Part shown: piece after piece, positions 54,191 to 63,055 of the stretch | Position numbering within the stretch: the first letter of the stretch is position 1 | Layout of the letters: every line of letters begins with the position of its first letter | NCBI RefSeq assembly: GCF_008642295.1 | Contig: NZ_CP029190.1 | Coordinates: forward strand, 2,204,001-2,268,000 | Direction of reading: 5' to 3' | DNA length: 64,000 bases | Source of the DNA: Streptomyces venezuelae | GTDB lineage: Bacteria > Actinomycetota > Actinomycetes > Streptomycetales > Streptomycetaceae | Made by a program: the position numbers and the translations under genes | The notes under the pieces: generated by a model | The model's input: the letters and a program-made list of their open reading frames with translations, nothing else | What the model was told of the DNA's origin: nothing | The model's database searches: none

Positions 54191-54808
54191 ATGGGCCTGT
54201 TCACCCGTCGCAGCCAGCAGAACACCACCACCGCCGCCGCCGGCACCGTCTCCACCCTTGACCCGGCCCTCGCCGCCCTCACCGGCGACTACGTGATCGA
54301 CGCCGCGCACAGCAGCATCGGCTTCACCGTCCGGCACGCGATGGTGACCAACGTCCGGGGCACCTTCGCCGAACACCAGGGCACCCTGCACCTGGACGGC
54401 GCCGACCCGGCCCGGTCGACCGCCGCCATCGAGGTCCGGATCGCCTCGGTGGACACCGGTATCGCGGACCGCGACACGCACCTGCGCAGCGGTGACTTCT
54501 TCGACGCCGAGGCGTACCCGGTGATGACCTTCCGGTCCACCGCAGCGCAGCAGCTGGGCGGCGACCGCTACCGGATCAGCGGCGACCTGACCATCAAGGA
54601 CGTCACCCGGCCGCTCGCCATCGACCTGGAGTTCAACGGCTCCGCCACCGATGTGTACGGCAACGAGCGGGTGGGGTTCGAGGGCAGCACCGAGATCCTG
54701 CGTTCCGACTGGGGCCTGACCTGGAACGCGGCCTTGGAGGCCGGCGGTGTGATGGTCAGCGACAGGGTGAAGCTGACCTTCGACATCTCGGCGATCAAGC
54801 AGGCCTGA
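54191..54808 (+). CDS. YceI-family periplasmic/lipid-binding-like protein
   Basis: The 205-residue protein contains the YceI (lipocalin-like) domain: YVIDAAHSSIGFTVRHAMVTNVRGTFAEHQGTLHLD, then DTGIADRDTHLRSGDFFDAEAYPVMTFRST, DLTIKDVTRPLAIDLEFNGSATDVYGNERVGFEGS and LTWNAALEAGGVMVSDRVKL. Family members bind polyisoprenoids or similar ligands. No signal peptide is visible. The ATG at 54191 has GAGGAG 6 bases upstream. Confidence 0.85.
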   Translation: MGLFTRRSQQNTTTAAAGTVSTLDPALAALTGDYVIDAAHSSIGFTVRHAMVTNVRGTFAEHQGTLHLDGADPARSTAAIEVRIASVDTGIADRDTHLRSGDFFDAEAYPVMTFRSTAAQQLGGDRYRISGDLTIKDVTRPLAIDLEFNGSATDVYGNERVGFEGSTEILRSDWGLTWNAALEAGGVMVSDRVKLTFDISAIKQA

Positions 54809-54839
54809 GCACCGGCGACAGGGACCCCCGGGGGGCGGC

Positions 54840-56168
54840 CTAGAAGCCGCCCCCGTCGAAGCCGCCGCCACCGCCCCAGTCCCCGCCGCCGAAGTCGGAG
54901 GCGCTGAAGTCGGAGCCGGAGAAGTCCCCGCCCTCGAAGCCGTTGCCGACGTCGCCGCTGCCGAAGTCGGCGGCATAGGCCGGGGTGGACATCATCGAGC
55001 CGAGCATCGTGCCCATCAGCAGGCCGGGCAGGATGCCGCCGCCGAAGTAGCCGCCGGCCCAGGGACCGTACGCCGGGCCGGCGTCGTAGTACGGCCGCGG
55101 CCCGTGCTCGGTGTCCACCGTACGGAGCATCGGGTCCCGGCCCTCGCGCAGCCGGACCGCGTCCGCCGTGCACACCGGGACCGTCCGGGCGGTCCCGCCG
55201 GCCGGCGCCCAGCCCGCGTCCTCGGTGCTGGGTCCGTGCCGCGGGTCGAAGAAGCAGGGCAGCCGGCGCTCGGGAAGCGCCCGGCCCTCGCGGCGGGCGG
55301 CGAGCACGGCCAGCGAGAACCGGCCGTCCTCCAGCGCCTGGGTCACGCCCTTGACCTCGTCGGGGTGCTGGACGTTGCCCATGATCTGCTTGGCCTTGTC
55401 GTACGAGTCCAGGGCCTTCTCGTAGTCCGTGCGCATGGAGTCGTCGGCGCCGGGCTCGGACGGGTGGAAGTCGAGGCGTTCCAGCTCCTCGCCGAAGGCG
55501 GTGATGTCCTCGTCGACCACCACCCGCAGCTTCTCGATGGCCTCGCGCCGGGCCTCTTCCTTCTGCTTCCGGTTGCGGCGGACCAGGGCGTACGCGCCAC
55601 CGCCGCCGACCGCCACCACGGCGCCGAGACCGATCAGGCCGGCGACCGGGGCCCCGCCGTCCGTGCCGGTGGTGCCCCAGGAGGCCGGGGCGCTGCCCTT
55701 GGCCTGGGCCAGTGCCTGGTCCACGAAGGTGTTCAGCTGGGTGGCGGCGTCCACCGTCCCGCCGCTCTTCACCGCGCTGGTGAGGTTGCGTACCGCGTTG
55801 GTGGGCATGACGGCCTTGTCCGCGCCGGCGTTGAAGCCGTCGCCGAGCCGGATCGCATAGAGGCCGGTGATGCCGGTGTTGTTGCGGACGGTGGAGAGCA
55901 CGCTCTCGGGCGGGAACTCGGCGGAGTTCGGCAGCACCGCGACGAACACGGGCTTGTCGGCGTCCTTGATCTTCTTCGCCAGCGCGTCCGCCTGGTCCTT
56001 CGGCAACTGCGCCGCGGCGCGCGGATCGACATAGACCGGGCTCTCCTTGAGCGCCTCGGCCACAGCGGCGGGCCCGGTTGCTGCGGCGGCCGGCGACGCG
56101 AGGGCGACGGCGCCCACCGGCAGGGCCAACAGCACACCGGAAAGTACGGATATCAGCCTGGTCCTCAT
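54840..56168 (-). CDS. TPM-domain-like membrane protein with Gly/Asp/Phe-rich tail
   Basis: A 442-residue protein begins with a signal sequence (MRTRLISVLSGVLLALPVGA...AAAA). Residues about 35-160 resemble a TPM/YgcG domain (VYVDPRAAAQLPKDQADALAKKI, VFVAVLPNSAEFP). One membrane helix (about 172-193) is followed by a cytoplasmic coiled region (KQKEEARREAIEKL). The C-terminus is a low-complexity run of glycine, aspartate, serine and phenylalanine (GGDFSGSDFS, GGGGGFDGGGF). I do not know its function. Homologues are common in Streptomyces. Confidence 0.75.
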   Translation of the reverse strand: MRTRLISVLSGVLLALPVGAVALASPAAAATGPAAVAEALKESPVYVDPRAAAQLPKDQADALAKKIKDADKPVFVAVLPNSAEFPPESVLSTVRNNTGITGLYAIRLGDGFNAGADKAVMPTNAVRNLTSAVKSGGTVDAATQLNTFVDQALAQAKGSAPASWGTTGTDGGAPVAGLIGLGAVVAVGGGGAYALVRRNRKQKEEARREAIEKLRVVVDEDITAFGEELERLDFHPSEPGADDSMRTDYEKALDSYDKAKQIMGNVQHPDEVKGVTQALEDGRFSLAVLAARREGRALPERRLPCFFDPRHGPSTEDAGWAPAGGTARTVPVCTADAVRLREGRDPMLRTVDTEHGPRPYYDAGPAYGPWAGGYFGGGILPGLLMGTMLGSMMSTPAYAADFGSGDVGNGFEGGDFSGSDFSASDFGGGDWGGGGGFDGGGF

Positions 56169-56219
56169 GCCTACGACGCTACCTGAACAGGCACTTTCCT
56201 GTGTTAATAGGACATAAGT

Positions 56220-56245
56220 CCCCGCCGGGCCGGAGCCCGGCGGGG
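56220..56245 (-). terminator. Terminator after cimA
   Basis: Perfect 11-base arms CCCCGCCGGGC (56220-56230) and complement (56235-56245) with loop CGGA. It lies between the cimA stop and the TPM-like gene's start. Confidence 0.78.
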
Positions 56246-56279
56246 CGGGAGCGCCGGAGGCGGGAGCACCGGAGCCGGG

Positions 56280-57902
56280 CTACTCCGCCGGTTCGATGCC
56301 CGCGTGCAGGAGGCCGTAGGTGAAGGCGTCCTCCAGCGCCTGCCAGGACGCGGCGATCACATTCGGCGCCACCCCGACCGTGTTCCACTCGCGGTGGCCG
56401 TCCGTGGTGGTGACCAGCACCCGGGTGGTGGACTCGGTGCCGTGGGTGCCCTCCAGGATGCGGACCTTGTAGTCGACCAGCTCGAACTTGGCCAGCTGCG
56501 GGAAGAAGCGCTCCAGGGCCACCCGGAGCGCCCGGTCCAGGGCGTTGACGGGGCCGTTGCCCTCCGCCGTGGCCACGATCCGCTCCCCCTTGGCCCAGAG
56601 CTTCACGGTGGCCTCGTTGGCGTGCGTACCGTCCGGGCGGTCCTCGACGATGGCCCGCCAGGACTCGATCCGGAAGAACCGGCGGGCGCGGCCCTCCGCC
56701 TCCTCCCTGAGCAGGAGCTCGAAGGAGGCGTCGGCGGCCTCGTAGGTGTAGCCGGCCAGCTCCCGTTCCTTGACCCGCTCCACGACCCGGGAGACCAGGG
56801 CGCGGTCCCCGCCGAGGTCCACGCCGAGCTCCCGGCCCTTGAGCTCGATGGAGGCCCGGCCGGCCATGTCGGAGACCAGCATCCGCATGGTGTTGCCGAC
56901 CCGCTCGGGGTCGATGTGCTGGTAGAGGTCCGGGTCGACCTTGATGGCCGAGGCGTGCAGTCCGGCCTTGTGGGCGAAGGCGGAGACTCCGACGTACGGC
57001 TGGTGCGTGGAGGGGGTGAGGTTGACGACCTCGGCGATGGCGTGGGAGATCCGGGTCATCTCGGCCAGGGCGCCGGGCGGCAGGACCTCGCGGCCGTACT
57101 TGATCTCCAGGGCGGCGACCACCGGGAAGAGGTTGGCGTTGCCGACCCGCTCGCCGTAGCCGTTGGCGGTGCACTGCACATGGGTGGCGCCGCCGTCCAC
57201 GGCGGCGAGGGTGTTGGCCACGGCGCAGCCGGTGTCGTCCTGGGCGTGGATGCCGAGCCGGGCGCCGGTGTCGGCGAGGACGGTGGAGACCACGGCGGTG
57301 ACCTGGGCGGGGAGCATGCCGCCGTTGGTGTCGCAGAGGACGACCACGTCGGCGCCGGCCTCGTACGCGGTGCGGACCACGGACTTGGCGTACTCCGGGT
57401 TGGCCCGGTAGCCGTCGAAGAAGTGCTCGCAGTCGACGAACACCCGGCGGCCCTGCTCGCGCAGGTAGGAGACGGTGTCCCGGACCATCTCCAGGTTCTC
57501 GTCCAGGGTGGTGCGCAGGGCCAGCTCGACATGCCGGTCGTGGGATTTGGCGACCAGGGTGATCACGGGTGCGCCGGACTCCAGCAGGGCCCGAACCTGG
57601 GGGTCCTCGGCCGCGGAGCCGCCGGCCCGGCGGGTGGCGCCGAAGGCCACCAGCTGGGCGTGCTTGAAGTCGATCTCGGCGCGGGCGCGGGCGAAGAACT
57701 CGGTGTCGCGCGGGTTGGCGCCGGGCCAGCCGCCCTCGATGAAGCCGACACCGAACTCGTCCAGGTACCGGGCGATCGTCAGCTTGTCCGCGACCGTGAG
57801 GTTGATGCCCTCGCGCTGCGCGCCGTCCCGCAGCGTGGTGTCGAAGACGTGGAAGCTGTCGTCGAGGACGGCCTTCGGCGCTGTCGTCTCTGTTGGCGTC
57901 AC
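56280..57902 (-). CDS. cimA: (R)-citramalate synthase
   Basis: CimA condenses pyruvate and acetyl-CoA to citramalate, feeding 2-oxobutyrate and isoleucine synthesis by a threonine-independent route. The 540-residue protein has the DRE-TIM catalytic start FHVFDTTLRDGAQREGINLTVADKL, FIEGGWPGANPRDTEFFARA, the metal-binding HAQDDTGCAVANTLAAVDGG and HVQCTANGYGERVGNANL. A C-terminal LeuA-type dimer/regulatory domain (KVRILEGTHGTESTTRVLVTTTD) is present. The GTG start at 57902 follows AGGAG. The gene lies downstream of an apparent leader peptide and terminator (58019-58139). Confidence 0.9.
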   Translation of the reverse strand: MTPTETTAPKAVLDDSFHVFDTTLRDGAQREGINLTVADKLTIARYLDEFGVGFIEGGWPGANPRDTEFFARARAEIDFKHAQLVAFGATRRAGGSAAEDPQVRALLESGAPVITLVAKSHDRHVELALRTTLDENLEMVRDTVSYLREQGRRVFVDCEHFFDGYRANPEYAKSVVRTAYEAGADVVVLCDTNGGMLPAQVTAVVSTVLADTGARLGIHAQDDTGCAVANTLAAVDGGATHVQCTANGYGERVGNANLFPVVAALEIKYGREVLPPGALAEMTRISHAIAEVVNLTPSTHQPYVGVSAFAHKAGLHASAIKVDPDLYQHIDPERVGNTMRMLVSDMAGRASIELKGRELGVDLGGDRALVSRVVERVKERELAGYTYEAADASFELLLREEAEGRARRFFRIESWRAIVEDRPDGTHANEATVKLWAKGERIVATAEGNGPVNALDRALRVALERFFPQLAKFELVDYKVRILEGTHGTESTTRVLVTTTDGHREWNTVGVAPNVIAASWQALEDAFTYGLLHAGIEPAE

Positions 57903-58018
57903 GGTGTTCTGGCTCCTGTCGGATGAGTGGCTCCGGATGCCCGCCCAGGGATGGTCGCCGCCACTTGCCCCCATCATCGCGCGCTCACGGTCTCCGGCCG
58001 GAATGGAGCCGGTAAACG

Positions 58019-58046
58019 AAAAGACCCCTCGCGGGTGCGAGAGGTC
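58019..58046 (-). terminator. Terminator-like attenuator hairpin upstream of cimA
   Basis: Read on the minus strand, GACCTCTCGC (58046-58037) pairs with GCGAGGGGTC (58032-58023), one G-T pair, loop ACCC, then TTTT (58022-58019). It lies between the candidate leader peptide and cimA, the place expected for an attenuator. Confidence 0.6.
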
Positions 58047-58097
58047 TGCGCGCGGGTCTGGGGCACGGTGGCCGCCTCCGCGGAGGTTGTCCACGGT

Positions 58098-58139
58098 TCA
58101 GCGGCCACTGCGGACCGGCGCGCTGCTGCCGATAATCAT
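58098..58139 (-). CDS. Candidate isoleucine leader peptide of cimA
   Basis: ATG 58139 to TGA 58098 encodes MIIGSSAPVRSGR. Two adjacent Ile codons (ATT, ATC) directly follow the start; ATT is rare in GC-rich Streptomyces genes. In-frame starts further up (GTG 58154 or ATG 58172) would add 5 or 11 residues. The sequence GTGGCCGC in the end of the peptide pairs with GCGGCCAC downstream, so alternative structures are possible. It lies in the 295-base gap between a TetR gene and cimA. Confidence 0.5.
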   Translation of the reverse strand: MIIGSSAPVRSGR

Positions 58140-58197
58140 GGGCTGAGCAAGCACGCCCGCAGTTTGCCACATCGCCTCCGGCAGCTGGACGCCGGTC

Positions 58198-58815
58198 TCA
58201 CGATACGGTCACCGGGGTGAGGGCCTCGGCGAAGAACTCCTGTACGTGGTCGAGGATCTGCCGGCGGTCCAGGCCGGGCAGGCCGACCGCCAGCTGGATG
58301 CTGAACCCGTCCAGCAGGGCCCGGGTGCGGGCGGCGAAGCGGTCGGCGTCCACCGGCCGGAATTCGCCGCGCGAGATGCCCTCGGCGAGCAGCGCCACCA
58401 GGTCGCGGTGCCAGGCGCCCTCGATGGCGGCCTGGCGGTCGCGCTCCTCCGGGCCGGCGTTCTGGGAGCGGTTCCAGACCTCCAGCCAGAGCGTCCAGTG
58501 CGGGTCCCGGGCGTACTGGGGCACGTACAGGTCGACATAGGCGGTCAGCCGGTCGCGGACCGGGCCGCGCCGGGAGAGCAGGGCCCGCCGTTCGCCGCCG
58601 AGGGCCGCCTCGCTCCACTCCAGGGTCTGCAGCAGCAGCTCGTCCTTGCTGCGGAAGTAGTAGAGGAGGTGGCCGCTGCTCATGCCGACCTGGCGGCCCA
58701 GTCCGGCCATGGTGAGCCCGTCCAGGCCGCGCTCGGCGATCGTGGCCATGGCGGCGACGAGTACGTCCTCGCGCGGCGGCGCGTTCTTCCGCGCGCGTAC
58801 CCCACCCGCCACCAT
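58198..58815 (-). CDS. TetR-family regulator
   Basis: The 205-residue protein has an N-terminal TetR helix-turn-helix (APPREDVLVAAMATIAERGLDGLTMAGLGRQVGMSSGHLLYYFRSKDELLLQTLEWSE) and a ligand domain rich in arginine and leucine. The ATG at 58815 follows GAGGAG; a GTG at 58830 overlaps the agmatine deiminase stop. It is the next gene downstream of the deiminase on the same strand and may regulate it. Confidence 0.87.
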   Translation of the reverse strand: MVAGGVRARKNAPPREDVLVAAMATIAERGLDGLTMAGLGRQVGMSSGHLLYYFRSKDELLLQTLEWSEAALGGERRALLSRRGPVRDRLTAYVDLYVPQYARDPHWTLWLEVWNRSQNAGPEERDRQAAIEGAWHRDLVALLAEGISRGEFRPVDADRFAARTRALLDGFSIQLAVGLPGLDRRQILDHVQEFFAEALTPVTVS

Positions 58816-58826
58816 GGCCACTCTCC

Positions 58827-59879
58827 TCACACCTTCGGCTGTTGCTGGGTGATGCAGTGGATGCCGCCACCCCCGGCGAAAATCGTACGTGCGTCAACCA
58901 GTGTCACGGTCCGCTCCGGGAACAGTCCGCGGAAGATCTCGGCGGCCTCGTCGTCGCGCGGGTCGTCGAAGGAGCACAGCACGACGCCGTCGTTGCACAG
59001 GTAGTGGTTGATATACGAGTAGTCCACCCACTCGTCGTCCTCTTCCAGCACGGTCGGGGCGGGGATCTCCACGACCTCCAGCGGCCGGCCCTGGGCGTCG
59101 GTGGCGGCGCGCAGGATGGCGGCGATGGTCTTGCCGCGCTCGTGGTCCGGGTGGGCCGGGTCGGGCTGGCTGTGGACCATGACCACGCCGGGGCGGGCGA
59201 AGGCCGCGACGATGTCCACATGGCCCTGGGTGCCATAGGTGCCGTAGTCGCCGGCCAGGCCGTACGGCAGCCAGATGGCCTTGGTGGTGCCCAGGTGGGC
59301 GTGGATCTCCTGCTCGACCTGCTCGCGGGTCCAGTCGGGGTTGCGGCCCGCGCCCAGCTGCACGGTGTCGGTCAGCAGGACGGTGCCCTCGCCGTCGACG
59401 TGGATGGCGCCGCCCTCGTTGACCAGCGGGGTGGAGTACGTACGGGTGCCGACCAGGTCGGAGACGTGGCGGGCGACCTTGGAGTCGTTGTCCCAGCGGG
59501 CCCATTCCTGGGCGCCCCAGCCGTTGAAGGTCCAGTCCACGGCGGCGAGCTCGCCCTGGCGGTTGGTGACAAAGGTGGGGCCGATGTCCCGCATCCAGGC
59601 GTCGTCCAGCTCCCGCTCGACCAGGTCGATGGGGTGCTTGTCGCCGGGGCCGACCACGGCGCGGGCGCCTTCGGCGTCGCCGGGCGAGACCACCAGGGTG
59701 ACCGGCTCGTACGCGCTGACGGCGCGGGCCACGGCGCCCCAGGCGCGGCGGGCCTCGGCGAGCTCCTCCGTGTTGGTGAAGGTCGGATTGAGGCTGGGCC
59801 AGGCCATCCAGGTGCGCTCGTGCGGCGCCCACTCGGGGGGCATGCGGAATCCGGCGTCCACGGGCTTGTTCATGATCAC
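58827..59879 (-). CDS. aguA: Agmatine deiminase
   Basis: AguA converts agmatine to N-carbamoylputrescine, in polyamine and arginine catabolism. The 350-residue protein has RMPPEWAPHERTWMAWPSLNPTF, DDAWMRDIGPTFV, NGWGAQEWARWDND, NEGGAIHVDGEGTVLLTD, GHVDIVAAFARPG and the C-terminal catalytic GGGGIHCITQQQP with the nucleophilic cysteine. The GTG at 59879 follows AGGA; ATG 59873 is two codons further in. Confidence 0.93.
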   Translation of the reverse strand: MIMNKPVDAGFRMPPEWAPHERTWMAWPSLNPTFTNTEELAEARRAWGAVARAVSAYEPVTLVVSPGDAEGARAVVGPGDKHPIDLVERELDDAWMRDIGPTFVTNRQGELAAVDWTFNGWGAQEWARWDNDSKVARHVSDLVGTRTYSTPLVNEGGAIHVDGEGTVLLTDTVQLGAGRNPDWTREQVEQEIHAHLGTTKAIWLPYGLAGDYGTYGTQGHVDIVAAFARPGVVMVHSQPDPAHPDHERGKTIAAILRAATDAQGRPLEVVEIPAPTVLEEDDEWVDYSYINHYLCNDGVVLCSFDDPRDDEAAEIFRGLFPERTVTLVDARTIFAGGGGIHCITQQQPKV

Positions 59880-60066
59880 GTCAGTGGTCCTCGCTGGTCT
59901 ACAGGCAGTACAGGCGGTTGAGGGCAACGGATTCGGTTAGAGCATCACTCTAACTCTTCACTTTCCCGCAAGGAACCATTGACCTGAGACCGGGCCTTGA
60001 GTCACATTGAGTGCCGCTCAAACAAACCCACCCCCCAGTCACCGCCCTCTGCCCGGGAGTCCCCCC

Positions 60067-61476
60067 ATGCCCATAGAACAGCGCGGAGTCGACACCATCC
60101 CGGAGGAGGAGCGCACCAGCACCCCGCGCGACCTCGTGGCGATCCTGCTCGGATCGAATCTCTGCCTCGGCGTGATCGTCTTCGGCTGGTTGCCGCCCTC
60201 CTTCGGCCTGGGCCTGTGGCCCTCGGTGACCGCCATCGTGACCGGCACCCTCATCGGGATCGCGTTCACCGCGCCGCTCGCCCTCGTCTCGCTCCGGACG
60301 GGCACCAACCTGTCCACCTCCAGCGGGGCCCAGTTCGGGGTCCGGGGCCGGCTCGTCGGCTCGGTGGTGGGACTGCTGCTCTCGCTCGGCTACACCGCGC
60401 TCACCCTGTGGATCGGCGGCGACGTGATGGTCGGGGTGCTCTCCCGGCTCACCGGGCTGCCGGACGGCGGGGCCTCCCGGGCCCTGATGTACGGGGTCCT
60501 GGCCGCCTGCACCGTCGTCGGGGCCGTCTTCGGCTACCGGCTGCTGCTGCGGATGAGCAAGCTGCTGGCCGTGGCCATGGTGGTACTGCTGGCGGTGGGC
60601 GTGTTCGCGTACTCCGGCGATTTCACCACCGCCGCCCCGCCGGACACCCCGTACCTGCTGGGCTCCTTCTGGCCGACCTGGGTGCTCGCCGCCGTCGCCG
60701 CCGGGCTCAGTGGCCCGGTCGCCTTCATCACCCTGCTCGGCGACTACACCCGCTACATCTCCCCCGCCCGGCACGGCTCCCGCAAGGTCTTCTGGGCCAC
60801 CTGCGCCGGCCTGCTCTTCGGCCTGCTGGTCCCGCAGCTCTTCGGCACCTACACCGCGCTGGCCGCCCGGGCCGGCCTGGACTACGCCGGACCGCTGGTC
60901 GAGGCCTCGCCCGGCTGGTACCTGATCCCGCTGCTGCTGGCCGCCGCGGGCGGCTCCATCGGCAACGCCGGGCTGATGCTGTACTCGATGGGCCTCGACC
61001 TCGACGCCATCCTGCCCCGCGCCACCCGGACCCGGGCCACCCTGATCGCCGCGGGCGTCGCCACCGGCTTCGTCTTCCTCGGCTCCTTCGCCTGGAGCGC
61101 GCAGGCCGCGATGACCTCCTTCGTGCTGCTGCTCACCGCGCTGGGCACGCCCTGGGCCGTGATCACCCTGATCGGCCATCTGCGCTGCCGCGGGAAGTAC
61201 GACCAGGAAGCGCTCCAGGTGTTCAACCGCCGGGCCCGTGGCGGCGTCTACTGGTACAGCGCCGGGTGGAACCTCCGCGCCACCGCCTCCTGGGCGGCGG
61301 GTGCGGCGGTGGGCCTGGCCGCCGTGTCGACCCCGCTGTACGAAGGGCCGCTGCTGGCCCTGACCGGCGGGGTGGACTGCAGCTTCATCCTGTCGGGGCT
61401 GGTCGGCGGCCTGGTGTACACGGCGCTGACCTTCCGGACCGCACCGGTCCGGGAGGTCGTGCTGGCGATCGACTAG
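60067..61476 (+). CDS. NCS1-family cytosine/purine permease (second)
   Basis: This 469-residue NCS1 transporter has TPRDLVAILLGSNLCLGVIVFGWLPPSFGLGLWPSVTAIVTG, LVSLRTGTNLSTSSGAQFGVRGR, a central GDYTRYISPARHGSRKVF and YWYSAGWNLRATASW. About twelve hydrophobic segments are visible. It is only distantly similar to the permease at 1939. The ATG at 60067 has GGGAG upstream; a GTG-class start at 60007 is also in frame. It is divergent from agmatine deiminase, suggesting a nitrogen-compound uptake role. Confidence 0.85.
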   Translation: MPIEQRGVDTIPEEERTSTPRDLVAILLGSNLCLGVIVFGWLPPSFGLGLWPSVTAIVTGTLIGIAFTAPLALVSLRTGTNLSTSSGAQFGVRGRLVGSVVGLLLSLGYTALTLWIGGDVMVGVLSRLTGLPDGGASRALMYGVLAACTVVGAVFGYRLLLRMSKLLAVAMVVLLAVGVFAYSGDFTTAAPPDTPYLLGSFWPTWVLAAVAAGLSGPVAFITLLGDYTRYISPARHGSRKVFWATCAGLLFGLLVPQLFGTYTALAARAGLDYAGPLVEASPGWYLIPLLLAAAGGSIGNAGLMLYSMGLDLDAILPRATRTRATLIAAGVATGFVFLGSFAWSAQAAMTSFVLLLTALGTPWAVITLIGHLRCRGKYDQEALQVFNRRARGGVYWYSAGWNLRATASWAAGAAVGLAAVSTPLYEGPLLALTGGVDCSFILSGLVGGLVYTALTFRTAPVREVVLAID

Positions 61477-61500
61477 CGGTACGACAAACGGGGAGGCGCT

Positions 61501-61653
61501 GTGGAAGAGCTCGCATACGTGGCCGGCAAGGTGGTCAAGGGGATCGCGGGCCTCGCGTACGCCTTCGGCGACGCCCTGACCGGGCTCGGCCCGGAGGGCC
61601 GGGCCAAGCGCGGGGACGAGGACAAGAAGGACGAGAAGAAGAACGAGGGCTGA
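61501..61653 (+). CDS. Small lysine/glutamate-tailed protein (50 residues)
   Basis: GTG 61501 to TGA 61653 with GGGGAGG 5 bases upstream. The product MEELAYVAGKVVKGIAGLAY has an amphipathic first half and a highly charged tail (RGDEDKKDEKKNEG). It follows the permease by 24 bases and probably shares its transcript. No family recognised. Confidence 0.6.
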   Translation: MEELAYVAGKVVKGIAGLAYAFGDALTGLGPEGRAKRGDEDKKDEKKNEG

Positions 61654-61672
61654 CCACTGCGGCCCCACGCAC

Positions 61673-61704
61673 AAGGGCCCCCGCGCCACTGCGCGGGGGC
61701 CCTT
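61673..61704. terminator. Bidirectional terminator between the small gene and ilvE
   Basis: Perfect 14-base arms AAGGGCCCCCGCGC (61673-61686) and GCGCGGGGGCCCTT (61691-61704) around CACT, between convergent genes. Confidence 0.88.
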
Positions 61705-61729
61705 CGCCGTACGACAGGGGTGCGCGGCA

Positions 61730-62815
61730 TCAGCCGAGCTGGTGCATCCAGCCATGGGTGTCGGCGGAGTGGCCGGTCTGGAGCTCCAGCAGGGCCTTGC
61801 GCAGGCGCATGGTGACCTGGCCGGGCTCGCCGTCGCCCTGGGTCCAGTTGGCGCGCTCGGACTTGACCGAGCCGACCGGGGTGATCACGGCGGCGGTACC
61901 GCAGGCGAACACCTCGGTGAGCGTGCCGTTCTCGTTGTCCCGCTTCCAGTCCTCGGTGGTGATCCGGCCCTCCTCGGCGGTGTAGCCGAGGTCGCGGGCG
62001 ATGGTGAGGAGGGAGTCGCGGGTGATGCCGGGGAGGAGCGAGCCGGTGAGCTCGGGGGTCACGATGCGGTCGCCGTACACGAAGTACAGGTTCATGCCGC
62101 CCATTTCCTCGATCCAGCGGTGCTCGACGGCATCCAGCCAGACCACCTGGTCGCAGCCGTGCGAGGCCGCCTGGGCCTGCGCGACCAGCGAGGCCGCGTA
62201 GTTGCCGCCGGTCTTGGCCGCGCCGGTGCCGCCCTTGACCGCGCGGACGTACTCCTCGGAGAGCCAGACGGAGACCGGCTTGACGCCACCGGGGAAGTAG
62301 GCGCCGGCGGGCGAGGCGATGACCATGAAGAGGAACTCGTTGGCCGGGCGGACGCCCAGGCCGACCTCGGTCGCGAACATGAACGGCCGCAGGTAGAGGG
62401 AGGCTTCACCGGAGTCCGGCACCCAGGCGCGGTCCTGCTTGATGAGCGCGTCGCAGGCCTCGATGAACAGCTCGGTGGGCAGCTCGGGCATCGCCATGCG
62501 GCGGGCGGAGGCCTGGAACCGCTCGGCGTTGGCCTCGGGGCGGAAGGTGGCGACGGTGCCGTCGGGCTGGCGGTACGCCTTGAGGCCCTCGAAGATCGTC
62601 TGCGCGTAGTGCAGCGTCATGTTCGCCGGGTCCATGGACAGCGGCGCGTACGGGACCAGCTCGGCGTCGTGCCAGCCGCGGCCCTCGGTCCACTTGACGG
62701 TCACCATGTGGTCGGTGAAGTGGCGGCCGAATCCGGGGCTGGCCAGGATCGCCTCGCGCTCCGCGTCGGACAGCGGGTTCGAGGAGGGCTTGAGCTCGAT
62801 GGTGGGCGTCGTCAT
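61730..62815 (-). CDS. ilvE: Branched-chain amino-acid aminotransferase
   Basis: IlvE performs the last step of leucine, isoleucine and valine synthesis with PLP. The 361-residue fold-type IV protein shows [51 protein letters not shown], the PLP-lysine in [19 protein letters not shown] (Lys201), and [15 protein letters not shown]. It is convergent with the small gene at 61501 and lies downstream of leuB on the same strand, separated by a terminator. Confidence 0.95.
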   Translation of the reverse strand: MTTPTIELKPSSNPLSDAEREAILASPGFGRHFTDHMVTVKWTEGRGWHDAELVPYAPLSMDPANMTLHYAQTIFEGLKAYRQPDGTVATFRPEANAERFQASARRMAMPELPTELFIEACDALIKQDRAWVPDSGEASLYLRPFMFATEVGLGVRPANEFLFMVIASPAGAYFPGGVKPVSVWLSEEYVRAVKGGTGAAKTGGNYAASLVAQAQAASHGCDQVVWLDAVEHRWIEEMGGMNLYFVYGDRIVTPELTGSLLPGITRDSLLTIARDLGYTAEEGRITTEDWKRDNENGTLTEVFACGTAAVITPVGSVKSERANWTQGDGEPGQVTMRLRKALLELQTGHSADTHGWMHQLG

Positions 62816-62984
62816 GAGTGCTTGTCCTTCACCGGTTGTGTATGGCGGACCGCGCTCACGGCGTACTAGGACGTCCGAGCTTCCCCGTATTCCGCGGCCT
62901 CGCGTTCGATTATCGCGCGCGGGGTGGCTTCGGAGAAACGGGGCGTTGCGGCCCAGGGAGATGGTGGCACCCGGGGCCGCACAG

Positions 62985-63024
62985 GAAAAGCCGCCGGGTC
63001 CAGGGAACGCGACCCGGCGGCTTT
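62985..63024 (-). terminator. Terminator after leuB
   Basis: Arms AAAGCCGCCGGGTC (62987-63000) and GACCCGGCGGCTTT (63011-63024) enclose 10 bases; on the minus strand TTTTCC follows. It separates leuB from ilvE. Confidence 0.85.
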
Positions 63025-63055
63025 CCTTGTGCTGGTGGAGCCGAGGTGTGCCGGG

